Below, one piece after another: positions 24,475 through 33,748 of a stretch of DNA of 64,000 nucleotides. Below the pieces are notes generated by a model that was not told the DNA's origin, ran no database searches, and worked only from the letters and a program-made list of their open reading frames with translations. The DNA comes from Chromatiales bacterium. GTDB taxonomy: Bacteria; Pseudomonadota; Gammaproteobacteria; Steroidobacterales; GCA-2729495. Numbering within the stretch: position 1 is the stretch's first letter; each line of letters opens with the position of its first letter. Location: assembly GCA_024234935.1 (NCBI GenBank), contig JACKNI010000001.1:124001-188000 (forward strand). Reading direction: 5' to 3'. A program made the translations under genes and the position numbers.

Positions 24475-24984
24475 GTGACGAAGCGGCGGCGCGTGGCAGT
24501 CAGCGACCTCATGCAGCGCGACTACGTCTATTACCTGACCGAGCCGGTCGGCAGGAATTTCGATCCCGCCTTCAAGCCTGAGCTGACACCTGCGCAAATG
24601 CTTGCGCTCGGTGTGTTCGGTGGCAAGTACATGACGGACTGTGTCCGGGAGTTTCCGGCCAGCTGGTTCCGGAGGGCAAAGCTCTCGCCGACACGCTACG
24701 ACGCCTCACTCAATTTTTTCGGGGTTCGCGCCTCCCAGTCATTGGCCGTCTGGCGAGCAAAAGGCTGGATATGGGAGGCGGACCCGCGCGGCTGGTTCCA
24801 GTGGTACTGCCGTTACTACATGGGCCGGCGCAGCGAGGATGATGCACGGCAGATCAGTCGCTGGCGGGCGATACGCCGGCACGTCACCCAGTTGCAGCGC
24901 TCCTGCCTGCGCGGTGATCTGGGCTGTCGCCCGCGCCAGCGGCAGGCTCTGCTGCACTGGGCTTATGACTCGCGGGTGCTGTGA
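24475..24984 (+). CDS. Conserved protein of unknown function in the peptidase/ATP-grasp unit
   Basis: A 169-residue protein I cannot assign. It is rich in Trp, Tyr and Arg (YVYYLTEPVG, KYMTDCVREFPASWF, GWFQWYCRYYMGRR) with no signal peptide or membrane helix. The ELTPAQMLALGVFGGKYM segment is the part most likely to be family-defining. A GTG at 24475 one base after the ATP-grasp stop fits coupling; an ATG at 24511 is the alternative. Tight linkage suggests it acts with the ligase, perhaps as a substrate-binding or scaffold protein. Confidence 0.65.
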   Translation: MTKRRRVAVSDLMQRDYVYYLTEPVGRNFDPAFKPELTPAQMLALGVFGGKYMTDCVREFPASWFRRAKLSPTRYDASLNFFGVRASQSLAVWRAKGWIWEADPRGWFQWYCRYYMGRRSEDDARQISRWRAIRRHVTQLQRSCLRGDLGCRPRQRQALLHWAYDSRVL

Positions 24985-25000
24985 GGTGCAGCAGGCGGAT

Positions 25001-26404
25001 TCATTTACCCGATACGAAGGGTTCCCAGCCGCCGCCCAGCGACTTGTAGACGGCGACGGCGGCAAGCGAGGCATCGGTCTCGGCGGCGGCAAGCAGGTCT
25101 TCCGCTTCGAGCAGCCGCCGTTCCGAATCCAGCACGGTGAGGAAGCTGTCAGCACCATAGCGGTAGCGCAGCCGCGCCAGGTCAGCGGCCTTTGCACTGG
25201 AGCTCGCCGCAATACGCAGGCGCGCTGCACTCTCGCGGGTTCTCGAGTAACGATTCAATGCCGATTCGGTTTCCTGCAGCGCCGTCTGGACGGTCTTTTC
25301 CCAGTTCGCCAATGCGGCTTCGGCGCGGGCATCGTTGGCCGCTACCCGGGCACGGACCCGGCCCATGTCCAGTGCTGCCCAGCTGATGGTGGGCCCGAAG
25401 CTGTACCGCTCTGCCGCAGCATCGCCGAGATCCGCGAGCGAGGTGGCGTTCCGGCCGACCGAACCGCTGAGCGTAACGCGGGGAAAATAATCAGCAACAG
25501 CCATGCCGGTGCGTGCGGTTGCGGCCGCCAGCTGCCGTTCCACGGCGCGGATGTCTGGCCGGCGTCGCAGCATGCCGGCCGGGTCATCCACCGCAATCAG
25601 CTCCGGCGGATGCGGCAGTTCCTGGCGTGAACCGGCCAGCGCGAGCAGTTCCGCGGAGTCTCCGCCGAGCAGGACTTTCAGGCGGTTGATGGCCTCGGTC
25701 TCCGCGGCCTGCAGCGGTCCGATGCTGGCGCGTGTCGTTTCCAGCTGGGCGAGGGCCCGTGCGATATCGAGGTCGCTTCCGCGACCTCCTTCCAGAAGTG
25801 CGAGCGTCAGCTGGTAGGTTTCTTCCTGGTTGACGATATTGCGTTCAGCAACGGCAAAGCGGTACTGGACGCCGCGCAGCTCGACATAGGTCCGGGCGAC
25901 TTCGCCGACCACGCTACGCAGCGTATCGCGCCAGGCGGCTTCTTCGGATTCGTAGTCGGCCCGCAGTGCCTCCACGGAGCGGCGCACGCGACCGAAGATA
26001 TCGATTTCCCAGCTGGCATCGAAGCCGGCATCGTAGTAGTCACCGTCGATGTCGTAGGCAATGCCGGCAGCGTCGCTGGTCTTTTCCCGGGTGGCGCTGC
26101 CTTGTGCCGTGACGATGGGGCCGAGTTCCAGCCGGCCGCCCCGCAACAGGGCGCGGGAGGCGCGCAGATTGGCGATGGCGATACGCACATCGTAATTTGA
26201 TGCTGCGGCCTGTTCGATCAGCTTGTCGAGGGTGGGGTCTTTGAATTCTCGCCACCAGTCCGCATCGGGGATCTCCTGCGTCAGGCCCGCGCCCTCGGCG
26301 GTCGCGAATCTTGCCGCAGTCTCCGGAACCTTCGGGTGGTAGTCCGGACCGGCGGCACAGCCGGCGACCACCACTGCGAACGCAAGCGCCGCCGGAAACT
26401 TCAT
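25001..26404 (-). CDS. RND efflux outer-membrane lipoprotein (NodT/OprM type)
   Basis: A 467-residue outer-membrane channel. A lipobox (VVAGC, Cys16) follows a short signal. The duplicated OEP domains show PDADWWREFKDPTLDKLI and, later, PDIRAVERQLAAATARTGMAVAD, which are hallmark NodT-family segments. The start at 26404 overlaps the permease stop (ATGA). Last gene of the adaptor-permease-channel operon. Confidence 0.93.
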   Translation of the reverse strand: MKFPAALAFAVVVAGCAAGPDYHPKVPETAARFATAEGAGLTQEIPDADWWREFKDPTLDKLIEQAAASNYDVRIAIANLRASRALLRGGRLELGPIVTAQGSATREKTSDAAGIAYDIDGDYYDAGFDASWEIDIFGRVRRSVEALRADYESEEAAWRDTLRSVVGEVARTYVELRGVQYRFAVAERNIVNQEETYQLTLALLEGGRGSDLDIARALAQLETTRASIGPLQAAETEAINRLKVLLGGDSAELLALAGSRQELPHPPELIAVDDPAGMLRRRPDIRAVERQLAAATARTGMAVADYFPRVTLSGSVGRNATSLADLGDAAAERYSFGPTISWAALDMGRVRARVAANDARAEAALANWEKTVQTALQETESALNRYSRTRESAARLRIAASSSAKAADLARLRYRYGADSFLTVLDSERRLLEAEDLLAAAETDASLAAVAVYKSLGGGWEPFVSGK

Positions 26405-29400
26405 GGCTGGCTCTCTCCGGCCGGCGCATCCGGCACCGGGGCCTCGCGCAGCCGGCCGCGGATCACCGTGTAGAAAACCGGTGTCAACAACAGGCCGATG
26501 AGGGTGACGCCAAGCATGCCGCCAAACACGACGGTGCCCAGCACCTGCCGCATCTCGGCACCGGCACCTGAAGCGAGCATCAGCGGCAGCACGCCGGCAA
26601 TGAATGCAAATGAGGTCATCAGGATGGGCCGCAGCCGCAACTGGGCGGCATCCGTTGCAGCGCTGAAGCGATCCTTGCCTTCGCTTTCCTGCTGGCGGGC
26701 AAACTCGACGATCAGGATGGCATTCTTGCTGGCCAGCCCGATCAGCACGATGAAGCCGATCTGCGCCAGGATGTTGATATCGAGACCACGCAGCAGCAGG
26801 GCAATGATGGCGAACAGCAGGCAAAGCGGAACGATGAGGACAATCGTCAGTGGCAGGGACCAGCTTTCGTATTGCGCCGTCAGCACGAGAAATACAAACA
26901 GCACGCTGAGCGGGAACATCAACAGGCCGAGATTTGATGTGTGTGTCTGCTGATAGGCCAGCTCCGTCCACTCGTGGTCGATCCCGGGAGGAAGGGTCTG
27001 TGCGGCAATGCGCTCGACGGCTGCCAGGGTCTGGCCGCTGCTCCGGCCTGGCAGTGTTCCCATCTGTACTTCGGCCGCAGGGTACAGGTTGTAGCGCACG
27101 ACGCGGTCGGGGCCCGACGAGGGGCGCAGCGCGACCAGCGAGCCGAGCGGCACCATCTCGCCATCGGCATTGCGGGTACGCAGCCGGCTGATGTCCTCGG
27201 GTGTCAGGCGCCAGGGCGCATCGGCCTGGGCGGTTACGCGATAGTTGCGGCCGAAAAGTGTCAGGTCATTCACATATGACGAGCCCAGGTAGATCTGCAG
27301 GGTTTCAAACACGTTCTCTATCGGCACGTTCATCATCTCGGCCCTGGTCCGGTCGATATCCAGGAAGTACTGCGGCGCTGTCGTCGTAAAGGTACTGTAG
27401 GGTCGTGCCACTTCACCGGACTGGGCGAGCGCGCCCACCAGGTCCCATGCCGCTTTCTCGAGTGGCCGCAGACCCTGTCCGCTGCGGTCCTGCACCATCA
27501 GCTTGAAATCACCGCCACTGCCGATGCCGCGCACCGGTGGCGGTGCAACTACGAACAGACTGGCTTCCTGGATTTCGCTGAACGCAGCATTCAGCCTGGC
27601 GGCAATCTCCGGGCCTGACTCGCCCGCCCGCCGGTCGCCGAAATCCCTGAGCCCCGTGAACACCGTGCCGGAGTGGCTGGCATTGGAACCGGTAACCACT
27701 GAAAAACCCGCGAAGGCCACAACGCGCTCGACGCCCTGCGTCTTTAACGCGATCTCTGTTGCCCGCTTAATGACCGCTGTGGTCCGGTCCAGCGAAGCGC
27801 CCTTTGGCAACTCGACGATCGTGATCAGATAGCCCTGGTCCTGCTGCGGAATAAAGCCCGTTGGCACCAGCAGGAAGCCGACCGCCGTCAGTCCCAGCAT
27901 GAGTGCAAAAGCCGACAGTGCCAGGCCGGGCCGGCGCACTGTCCGGCAAACGACCCGTCCGTATCCTTCCCGCAGTCGGTCAAATCCGCGGTTGAAAGCG
28001 CGAAACACGCCGCCAAGCAGGCGCTCGAGCCACCGGTCGATACGGTCGGGTGGTGCATCGTGATGCCGGAGGAGAATGGCGCCGAGTGCCGGGCTGAGCG
28101 TGAGCGATACCAGTGCCGAGATCGCGGTGGCAGCAGCGATGGTCACGGCAAACTGCCGGAAGAACTGTCCGGTGATGCCGCCGAGGAAGGCAGTCGGCAG
28201 GAATACAGCGACCAGCACCAGCGCGATGGAGACCAGTGCCGTGCCCACTTCCGTCATCGTCCGGCGTGCCGCCTCCCGCGCTTCAAGCCCCTTTTCCAGG
28301 TTCCGTTCGATGCTTTCGACCACCACGATCGCGTCATCCACGACGATGCCGATCGCCAGCACCAGGCCGAACAGCGTCAGGTTGTTGAGCGAATAACCGA
28401 GTGCAGCCATGACGCCGAACGTGCCGATCAGGGACACCGGGATGGCGGTGACCGGAATGATCGCGGCGCGCCAGTTCTGCAGGAACAGCAGGATCACGAC
28501 GATTACGAGGGCCGTGGCTTCGAACAGCGTGATGTAGACGGCCTTCACGGACTGGGCGATGAAGTCGGTCGGGTTGTAGACAATGCGATAGACCAGGCCC
28601 TTGGGAAATCCCGGTGCGAGAGCAGCCATGGTCCGTTTGACTTCCTCGGCGGTCTCCAGCGCGTTGCTGCCAGGCCGCTGGAACATGACCAGTGCCACGG
28701 CCGGCCGGCCATCGAGGAGGCTGTTGGTAAGGTAGTCACGCGCACCGAGTTCGACGCGGGCAACATCGGCGACGCGGGTGAGACGGCCATCCTCGCCGCT
28801 TTTCACGATGACCTGCCCGAACTGTTCCGTATCCGCCAGGCGTCCCTGGCTGCTGACCGTCACCTGAAAGGCATTGCTGCCCGGTGACGGCTGCTCGCCC
28901 AGTGCGCCGCCCGCTACCTGCACGTTCTGGGCACGCAGGGCGTTGACCACATCGCTGGCCGTCACCTTGAGCCCGGCCATGCGATCCGGATCCAGCCAGA
29001 CACGCATGCTGTATTCGCGCGCACCCACCACGTTGATCTGGCCGACACCGTTGATGCGTGCCAGCACATCGCGGACATTCAGCAGCGCGTAATTGGAGAT
29101 ATACAGCTGATCGAGACTGTCGTCTGGCGATTCCAGATGGACGACGATCATCAGGTCCGGTGAACTCTTGGCTGTCACCACGCCGATGCGACGGACCTCT
29201 TCCGGCAGTCGCGGTTCCGCGATGGCAACCCGGTTCTGGACCAGTACCTGTGCCGCGTCGAGGTTCGTGCCGAGTTCGAAGGTGACGGTCAGGGTTACCC
29301 GGCCATCGCTGGTCGAAGAGGAGGTGAGATAGAGCATCCCTTCCACACCGTTGATTTCCTGCTCGAGCGGCGCAGCAACGGTGTCGGCGATGACCTCGGG

Positions 29401-29565
29401 CGTGGCACCCGGGTAGCTGGCCGAGACGATGATTGTCGGCGGGACGACGTTCGGATACTGGGTCACGGGCAGGCCGAAGTAGGCGATCGCACCGATGATC
29501 GTGATGAGAATCGAAACAACCGCGGCAAAGCGCGGCCGGTCGATGAAGAAGTGGCTGAATCTCAT
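26401..29565 (-). CDS. RND multidrug efflux permease (HAE1/AcrB type)
   Basis: A 1054-residue inner-membrane pump, the usual AcrB length. It begins MRFSHFFIDRPRFAAVVSIL, the canonical HAE1 helix 1. Helix 4 carries LAIGIVVDDAIVVVE with the paired aspartates of the proton relay. FIPQQDQGYLI and the second-half ILAQIGFIVLIGLASKNAIL are typical. Coupled at both ends by ATGA overlaps. Likely exports hydrophobic or amphiphilic drugs, solvents or bile-like compounds; the exact range is unknown. Confidence 0.96.
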   Translation of the reverse strand: MRFSHFFIDRPRFAAVVSILITIIGAIAYFGLPVTQYPNVVPPTIIVSASYPGATPEVIADTVAAPLEQEINGVEGMLYLTSSSTSDGRVTLTVTFELGTNLDAAQVLVQNRVAIAEPRLPEEVRRIGVVTAKSSPDLMIVVHLESPDDSLDQLYISNYALLNVRDVLARINGVGQINVVGAREYSMRVWLDPDRMAGLKVTASDVVNALRAQNVQVAGGALGEQPSPGSNAFQVTVSSQGRLADTEQFGQVIVKSGEDGRLTRVADVARVELGARDYLTNSLLDGRPAVALVMFQRPGSNALETAEEVKRTMAALAPGFPKGLVYRIVYNPTDFIAQSVKAVYITLFEATALVIVVILLFLQNWRAAIIPVTAIPVSLIGTFGVMAALGYSLNNLTLFGLVLAIGIVVDDAIVVVESIERNLEKGLEAREAARRTMTEVGTALVSIALVLVAVFLPTAFLGGITGQFFRQFAVTIAAATAISALVSLTLSPALGAILLRHHDAPPDRIDRWLERLLGGVFRAFNRGFDRLREGYGRVVCRTVRRPGLALSAFALMLGLTAVGFLLVPTGFIPQQDQGYLITIVELPKGASLDRTTAVIKRATEIALKTQGVERVVAFAGFSVVTGSNASHSGTVFTGLRDFGDRRAGESGPEIAARLNAAFSEIQEASLFVVAPPPVRGIGSGGDFKLMVQDRSGQGLRPLEKAAWDLVGALAQSGEVARPYSTFTTTAPQYFLDIDRTRAEMMNVPIENVFETLQIYLGSSYVNDLTLFGRNYRVTAQADAPWRLTPEDISRLRTRNADGEMVPLGSLVALRPSSGPDRVVRYNLYPAAEVQMGTLPGRSSGQTLAAVERIAAQTLPPGIDHEWTELAYQQTHTSNLGLLMFPLSVLFVFLVLTAQYESWSLPLTIVLIVPLCLLFAIIALLLRGLDINILAQIGFIVLIGLASKNAILIVEFARQQESEGKDRFSAATDAAQLRLRPILMTSFAFIAGVLPLMLASGAGAEMRQVLGTVVFGGMLGVTLIGLLLTPVFYTVIRGRLREAPVPDAPAGESQP

Positions 29566-30722
29566 GGGCTGACGGCTGCCGCGGCCCCGTCCGCAGGCTC
29601 CGGAATGCTGCCTTCAACCGGTGCTACCGTAATGCCTGGCCTGACACGCTGAATGCCGTTGATCACCACCCGGTCAGTGGCGCTGAGGCCATCGCGGATT
29701 ATCCGCAGCTCGCCCAGCGAGCGTCCCAGCGTGACGGGGCGCGCCGCAACCACGTTGTCGGGACCAAGCACATAGACCAGTCGCTGGCCCTGGTCGGTGG
29801 CGATGGCCTGATCCGGCAGGATCAGTGCCTTGTAGGGACCTTCACCGAGCAGCTTGACCCGCGCGAAGAGCCCGGGTGTGAGATCGCCGTCCGGGTTGTC
29901 GAAAACTGCGCGCCCCTGCATGGTGCCGGTGGCCTGGTCGATCTGGTTGTCGACGAAGTCCATGTGCCCCAGGTGCGGGAAGCCCTGTTCGTCGGCGAGC
30001 TGCAGGCGGACCGGATTTGGTGTGGTGCGCGAACTCGGCCGGATGCCTTTCTCATCGAGGCGTGTATAGCGCAGAAAGGCGCGCTCGTCGGCCGTGAAAT
30101 ACACGTGAACCGGATCGACCGATACGATCGTGGTCAGCAAGGTGGGCTGGTCGCCTGAACTGCTGACCAGATTGCCGACGGTTACCAGCTTGCGGCTGAT
30201 GCGTCCGCTGATCGGCGCCCTGATGCGTGCAAACTCGAGGTTCAGCGCCGAGCCTTTCTCGGCAGCCTGCGCTGCCTCCAGGAAAGCTTCCGCTTCACGA
30301 TGCGCCTTGGTGCGCGCGTCCAGCTCTTCTTCGGAGATTGCCCGTGCGGTGAAAAGTCGCTTGGCGCGGTCCAGATCGTTGCTTGCAAGTTCGAGGCGCA
30401 CTTTCGCCTGCGTCAGGTCAGCCCGCGCTTCGTCCAGGGCCGCTTCATAGGGACGGGGATCGATGGTGAAGAGCAGGTCGCCGCGCTTCACCAGCGCGCC
30501 GTCCTCGAAATGTACGGACTTCAGGTAGCCGCTGACCCGTGGCCTGATCTCCACGGAATCCACGGCGGCCAGCCGTCCTGTGTACTCGTCCCAGTCGGTG
30601 ATCCGGCGGACCAGCGGCGTCGCCACTGTGACCTGCGGCGGACCCATCGACGGCGGTGGCTTGCCACCACAGCCAGCCAGGCCAAGCAAGACAAGAAATA
30701 AAATCAGGGTCCGTGCGGACAT
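29562..30722 (-). CDS. RND efflux periplasmic adaptor (MFP) lipoprotein
   Basis: A 386-residue membrane-fusion protein. Signal and lipobox LLGLAGCGGK (Cys18) anchor it to the inner membrane. The lipoyl-like half motif VEIRPRVSGYLKSVHFEDG, a coiled-coil hairpin (about residues 95-165) and FARIRAPISGRISRKLVTVGN follow in order. The start at 30722 fits the signal peptide; an upstream start in the same frame would bury it. First gene of the pump operon and divergent from the hemerythrin gene. Confidence 0.94.
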   Translation of the reverse strand: MSARTLILFLVLLGLAGCGGKPPPSMGPPQVTVATPLVRRITDWDEYTGRLAAVDSVEIRPRVSGYLKSVHFEDGALVKRGDLLFTIDPRPYEAALDEARADLTQAKVRLELASNDLDRAKRLFTARAISEEELDARTKAHREAEAFLEAAQAAEKGSALNLEFARIRAPISGRISRKLVTVGNLVSSSGDQPTLLTTIVSVDPVHVYFTADERAFLRYTRLDEKGIRPSSRTTPNPVRLQLADEQGFPHLGHMDFVDNQIDQATGTMQGRAVFDNPDGDLTPGLFARVKLLGEGPYKALILPDQAIATDQGQRLVYVLGPDNVVAARPVTLGRSLGELRIIRDGLSATDRVVINGIQRVRPGITVAPVEGSIPEPADGAAAAVSP

Positions 30723-30760
30723 GGACTGCTCCTCGATCACGACCGCCATTCTACGGAATT

Positions 30761-30788
30761 CCTGAAGCGTCCTGCTTGCCTGAAGCGT
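30761..30788. repeat. Direct repeat CCTGAAGCGT upstream of the RND operon
   Basis: Two identical 10-base copies start at 30761 and 30779, 18 bases apart. They lie in the 111-base gap between the divergent RND adaptor and hemerythrin genes. The spacing and position suit a regulator binding site, but no dedicated regulator is adjacent. Confidence 0.35.
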
Positions 30789-30833
30789 TGATGCCCGGCA
30801 ACATGTCGGCACATCCGATTTCCAGTCTGTTTT

Positions 30834-31292
30834 ATGGCCAAAAGACATCCGGCACTGATCCCCGTTGCCCGCGATCACCACGAATGCCTGATTCTCGCGC
30901 AACGCCTGATGCACGGAACAACGGCATCGGAGCGCGACTGGCCGCGCGAGCCGGCACCGCAGGCGGCGCTGCTCGCCGGGTTCTTTGCCCGGCATCTGCA
31001 GGCGCATTTTACCGTCGAGGAGGATCTCGTATTCCCGGCTGCCCGCAGTGCCGGCCGCGAGGCCGAAAGCCTGGTCGTGCAGCTCATGGCCGAGCATCGG
31101 GAAATGGCCAGCCTGGTCGAGCGCCTGGCCGCGAACCCGCAGGTCACGGCAGCTGAACTCGCGGCATTCGGGAAGCTGCTGAACGACCACATCCGGCTCG
31201 AAGACCGACAGCTTTTTCCGCTGATGGAAACGCAGATGCAGGGCGATGCGCTGCTGGACCTGCAGCAGCGTGTAGAAGCACGTTACGGCTGA
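30834..31292 (+). CDS. Hemerythrin HHE domain protein
   Basis: A 152-residue four-helix protein. Candidate di-iron ligands are spread as in HHE proteins: DHHECL, HLQAHFTVEEDLVFP, AEHREM and NDHIRLEDRQLFP. Such proteins bind oxygen or nitric oxide or act in iron and redox repair. It starts at 30834, 111 bases from the divergent RND adaptor gene. No strong functional link to the pump is visible. Confidence 0.88.
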   Translation: MAKRHPALIPVARDHHECLILAQRLMHGTTASERDWPREPAPQAALLAGFFARHLQAHFTVEEDLVFPAARSAGREAESLVVQLMAEHREMASLVERLAANPQVTAAELAAFGKLLNDHIRLEDRQLFPLMETQMQGDALLDLQQRVEARYG

Positions 31293-31312
31293 TCCTCCGG
31301 ACCAGTTGCGCT

Positions 31313-32059
31313 CTAGCGGCGGCGCGTATTTGGAGTGAGGCGCGGCGTCCTGCGCTTGAGGGAAGGCGCCTTGCTCTTGCCGGTCGTCTTCCTCGCCGCT
31401 TGCAGTTCGCGTCGGGTCGCGGGACCGACGGGCGCCATCAGGCCACTCGCGACCACATCGATCAGGTTGCTAACGAACAGCGCATGTCCGGACTGGCCGG
31501 CGTTCTCGCGCAGCAGGTCCTGGTCGGCCAGCGCATGAATAACCTGCTCCCACATCAGCCCGATGCGCAGGCTGCCGAGCGGTGCCGGGAGTTCCGGCAG
31601 GCTGCGGCGCAGATGCGCGACGATGCGTGAAAGGCCATCGGCGTGGCGGCTGGTCCAGAGCTTGTCGAGGCGCAGCTGCGGGTGGCCGATGACCTGGGCC
31701 AGAAAGCGAATGTAGTGCGTGCCGCCATCGCTGGTGGTCACTTCCTCGACGATGGGCATCACCACGCCTTCGACCAGCGCGTGTATATCACCCTGCCGGT
31801 CTGCTGCCTCGATACTCGCCAGCAGTTCCATCCGCCGCCGGTTCACGCGCTCCATGCGGAAGTCATAGATGATGTCGATGAGCGCTTCCTTGGAACCGAA
31901 GTGATAGAGCGTTGCCGAGAGGTTGCGCTGGCCGGCTTCGGTATTGATCTGCCGCAGCGATACCGCGTCGATGCCCTGTTCTGCGAACAGCCGCTCTGCC
32001 GTGAGGATGAGCCGTTCCCTGGTGTTCTGCGCGGCGACAGTGTCGAGATGCCCGGTCAT
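31313..32059 (-). CDS. TetR family transcriptional regulator
   Basis: A 248-residue regulator. The N-terminal helix-turn-helix is RLILTAERLFAEQGIDAVSLRQI, split here at family positions, followed by LSATLYHFGSKEALIDIIYD. The C-terminal ligand domain contains TTSDGGTHYIRFLAQVIGH, and a basic tail follows. It lies 22 bases downstream of the dioxygenase gene on the same strand, so it is likely co-transcribed with its target and may bind the inverted repeat in front of that gene. Confidence 0.9.
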   Translation of the reverse strand: MTGHLDTVAAQNTRERLILTAERLFAEQGIDAVSLRQINTEAGQRNLSATLYHFGSKEALIDIIYDFRMERVNRRRMELLASIEAADRQGDIHALVEGVVMPIVEEVTTSDGGTHYIRFLAQVIGHPQLRLDKLWTSRHADGLSRIVAHLRRSLPELPAPLGSLRIGLMWEQVIHALADQDLLRENAGQSGHALFVSNLIDVVASGLMAPVGPATRRELQAARKTTGKSKAPSLKRRTPRLTPNTRRR

Positions 32060-32081
32060 TTGCAGGTGGCGTTCCGGGCAC

Positions 32082-33077
32082 TCAGCCGGCCGTCGTGCCG
32101 GTGGTGTGGCCGTAAGCCAGTTCCGGCCTGGTGTCGAAAAGCTCCTCGGTATTCACGAAAGGGACATCGCCGAACTGCAAGACCTTTTCCGTCTCCGGGT
32201 GGAAGGATGGGCGCTGGTCCTCTACCACCGGAATACGCTGCATCAGCCGAAAAGCCGGGAAGAAGTCATTGATGCCGCGATGCTGGGTGCAGCGGTTGTC
32301 CCACATGGCCACTGAATTGTTTTCCCAGCGGAAGCGGCATTCAAACTCCGGGCTGTAGCTGTGCCGGTACAGGAACTGCAGCAGGTTCTCGCTTTCTTTT
32401 GCGCTGAGTTCAATGACCCGGTCGGTGAGCAGTTCGCTGGCATAGATGGACTTGCGGCCGGTCTCCGGATGTACGCGGATCAGCGGGTGGATGGTCGGTG
32501 GGTTCCGCTTCATCATGTTGCCGAGAGCCTGGACGCCATACTGGCGGAGTATGCCCATGCCGAAGGACTTCATCAGGCTGTGCTCGGTGGTGAGGCCATC
32601 GAGGAATGCCTGCATGGGCGCGGAAAGGGCGGCGTAGGCCTTTTCCATGTCGGCCCAGATGGTGTCACCCCCGGCCTTCGGCATGTCGATGCCGTGCAGG
32701 ATGGAAAACTTCGAGGGGTAGGTCCTAAAGGAATCATCGGCGTGAAAGTTCACGTCGGAGCCGATCTTCGAGAACTGGTCGTACTGCTGGCGCCGGATCA
32801 TCGGGTAGCCCTCGGGCTGCGGTATCGCCCCCGGTCCCTGCGGCGTGCCGAAGCGGCGTGCGAAAGCCAGGTGGCGATCGTTGTCGAGCGGCTGGTCGCG
32901 GAAAAAGATCACCTTGAACTCGAGCAGCGCCTGGTGCAGTTCGTCGATCACCGCTTGCGGCAGGTCGCCGGCGATACTGATGCCGTGTATCTCGGCGCCG
33001 AGCGCGCCGCTGACCGGCCGGATGCCGAAGTGGCGGAAAGTCGGCAAGGTGCGCTGTGAGACGAATTCGTAGGTCAT
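32082..33077 (-). CDS. TauD/TfdA family Fe(II)/2-oxoglutarate dioxygenase
   Basis: A 331-residue non-heme iron oxygenase. The facial triad is visible as H-A-D in NFHADDSF and the distal His in WDNRCTQHRGIND; a following arginine (FRLMQRIPV) would bind 2-oxoglutarate. GALGAEIHGISIAGDL is the usual N-terminal strand pair. The ATG at 33077 has GGAG seven bases upstream; the ATG at 33083 is too close to that site. Members hydroxylate taurine, chlorophenoxyacetates and others. The substrate is unknown, and phosphonate neighbours are too distant to argue from. Confidence 0.92.
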   Translation of the reverse strand: MTYEFVSQRTLPTFRHFGIRPVSGALGAEIHGISIAGDLPQAVIDELHQALLEFKVIFFRDQPLDNDRHLAFARRFGTPQGPGAIPQPEGYPMIRRQQYDQFSKIGSDVNFHADDSFRTYPSKFSILHGIDMPKAGGDTIWADMEKAYAALSAPMQAFLDGLTTEHSLMKSFGMGILRQYGVQALGNMMKRNPPTIHPLIRVHPETGRKSIYASELLTDRVIELSAKESENLLQFLYRHSYSPEFECRFRWENNSVAMWDNRCTQHRGINDFFPAFRLMQRIPVVEDQRPSFHPETEKVLQFGDVPFVNTEELFDTRPELAYGHTTGTTAG

Positions 33078-33082
33078 CGGCA

Positions 33083-33111
33083 TGCTCCCGGATCAGGATG
33101 ATCCGGGAGCA
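33083..33111. promoter_or_regulatory. Perfect 13-bp inverted repeat covering the dioxygenase ribosome site
   Basis: Arms TGCTCCCGGATCA (33083-33095) and TGATCCGGGAGCA (33099-33111) are exact reverse complements around a three-base spacer. In the minus-strand transcript the right arm contains the GGGAG ribosome site of the dioxygenase gene. It could be an operator for the operon's TetR protein, an RNA hairpin that hides the ribosome site, or both. Confidence 0.8.
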
Positions 33112-33225
33112 CGATGCCACGAGCACACGGCTAAAGCAATTGCTTCAGGTGGCGGAGCATTCGATGATCTGATCAAGGATTGAAGGGCTGGCGGGACTGC
33201 CCTCTGCAGCCGCCGGTTCCGTCGC

Positions 33226-33678
33226 TCAGCCGAGTTGCTTCTCCATCGCCGCCCACGACGGGTTGGGGCCCAGGTCTTTCGGTGCAACGTAGCCCTGTCG
33301 CTGGTAAAACTGTATGGCCGGGCCGGTCGCCTGCAAGCTGATGCTTGACAGCCCGGCGTCTCTCGCGATTTCCTCGATACGAATCAGCAGCTGTCGTCCG
33401 ATTCCTTGCCGCCACCGCTCCGGTGCGACATAGACTGCATCGATATTGGCTTTTGCCGTATCCAGCGCGGCGAAGCCCAGCAGGTCGCCATCTTCTTCAG
33501 CAAGGATGACCGCCCATTTGCCGATCTCGGCAGCGCAGACCGCCGGGCTGCGTGTCGCCAGCCACTGCTCCAGACCCTTGCCGCCGAAAAACCGCTGGTA
33601 GACTGCGGTGGAAGAGGCGACGTGCAAAACATGCATCCTCTCCGCGTCGCTGACGGTTGCTCTCCTGATGCTGATCAT
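33226..33678 (-). CDS. GNAT family N-acetyltransferase
   Basis: A 150-residue acetyltransferase. It starts MISIRRATVSDAERM, a standard GNAT opening. The acetyl-CoA-binding motif is VYVAPERWRQGIGRQLL, and AIQFYQRQGYV is the usual final strand. The start at 33678 was chosen over a much longer open frame because it coincides with the domain start. Acceptor unknown. Confidence 0.9.
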   Translation of the reverse strand: MISIRRATVSDAERMHVLHVASSTAVYQRFFGGKGLEQWLATRSPAVCAAEIGKWAVILAEEDGDLLGFAALDTAKANIDAVYVAPERWRQGIGRQLLIRIEEIARDAGLSSISLQATGPAIQFYQRQGYVAPKDLGPNPSWAAMEKQLG

Positions 33679-33748
33679 GAACGCAATTCCGGAGATCAAT
33701 TGGCGAACGGACAGGAGGAGCGATACTGGTACCAGCTTCTGACAAAGC

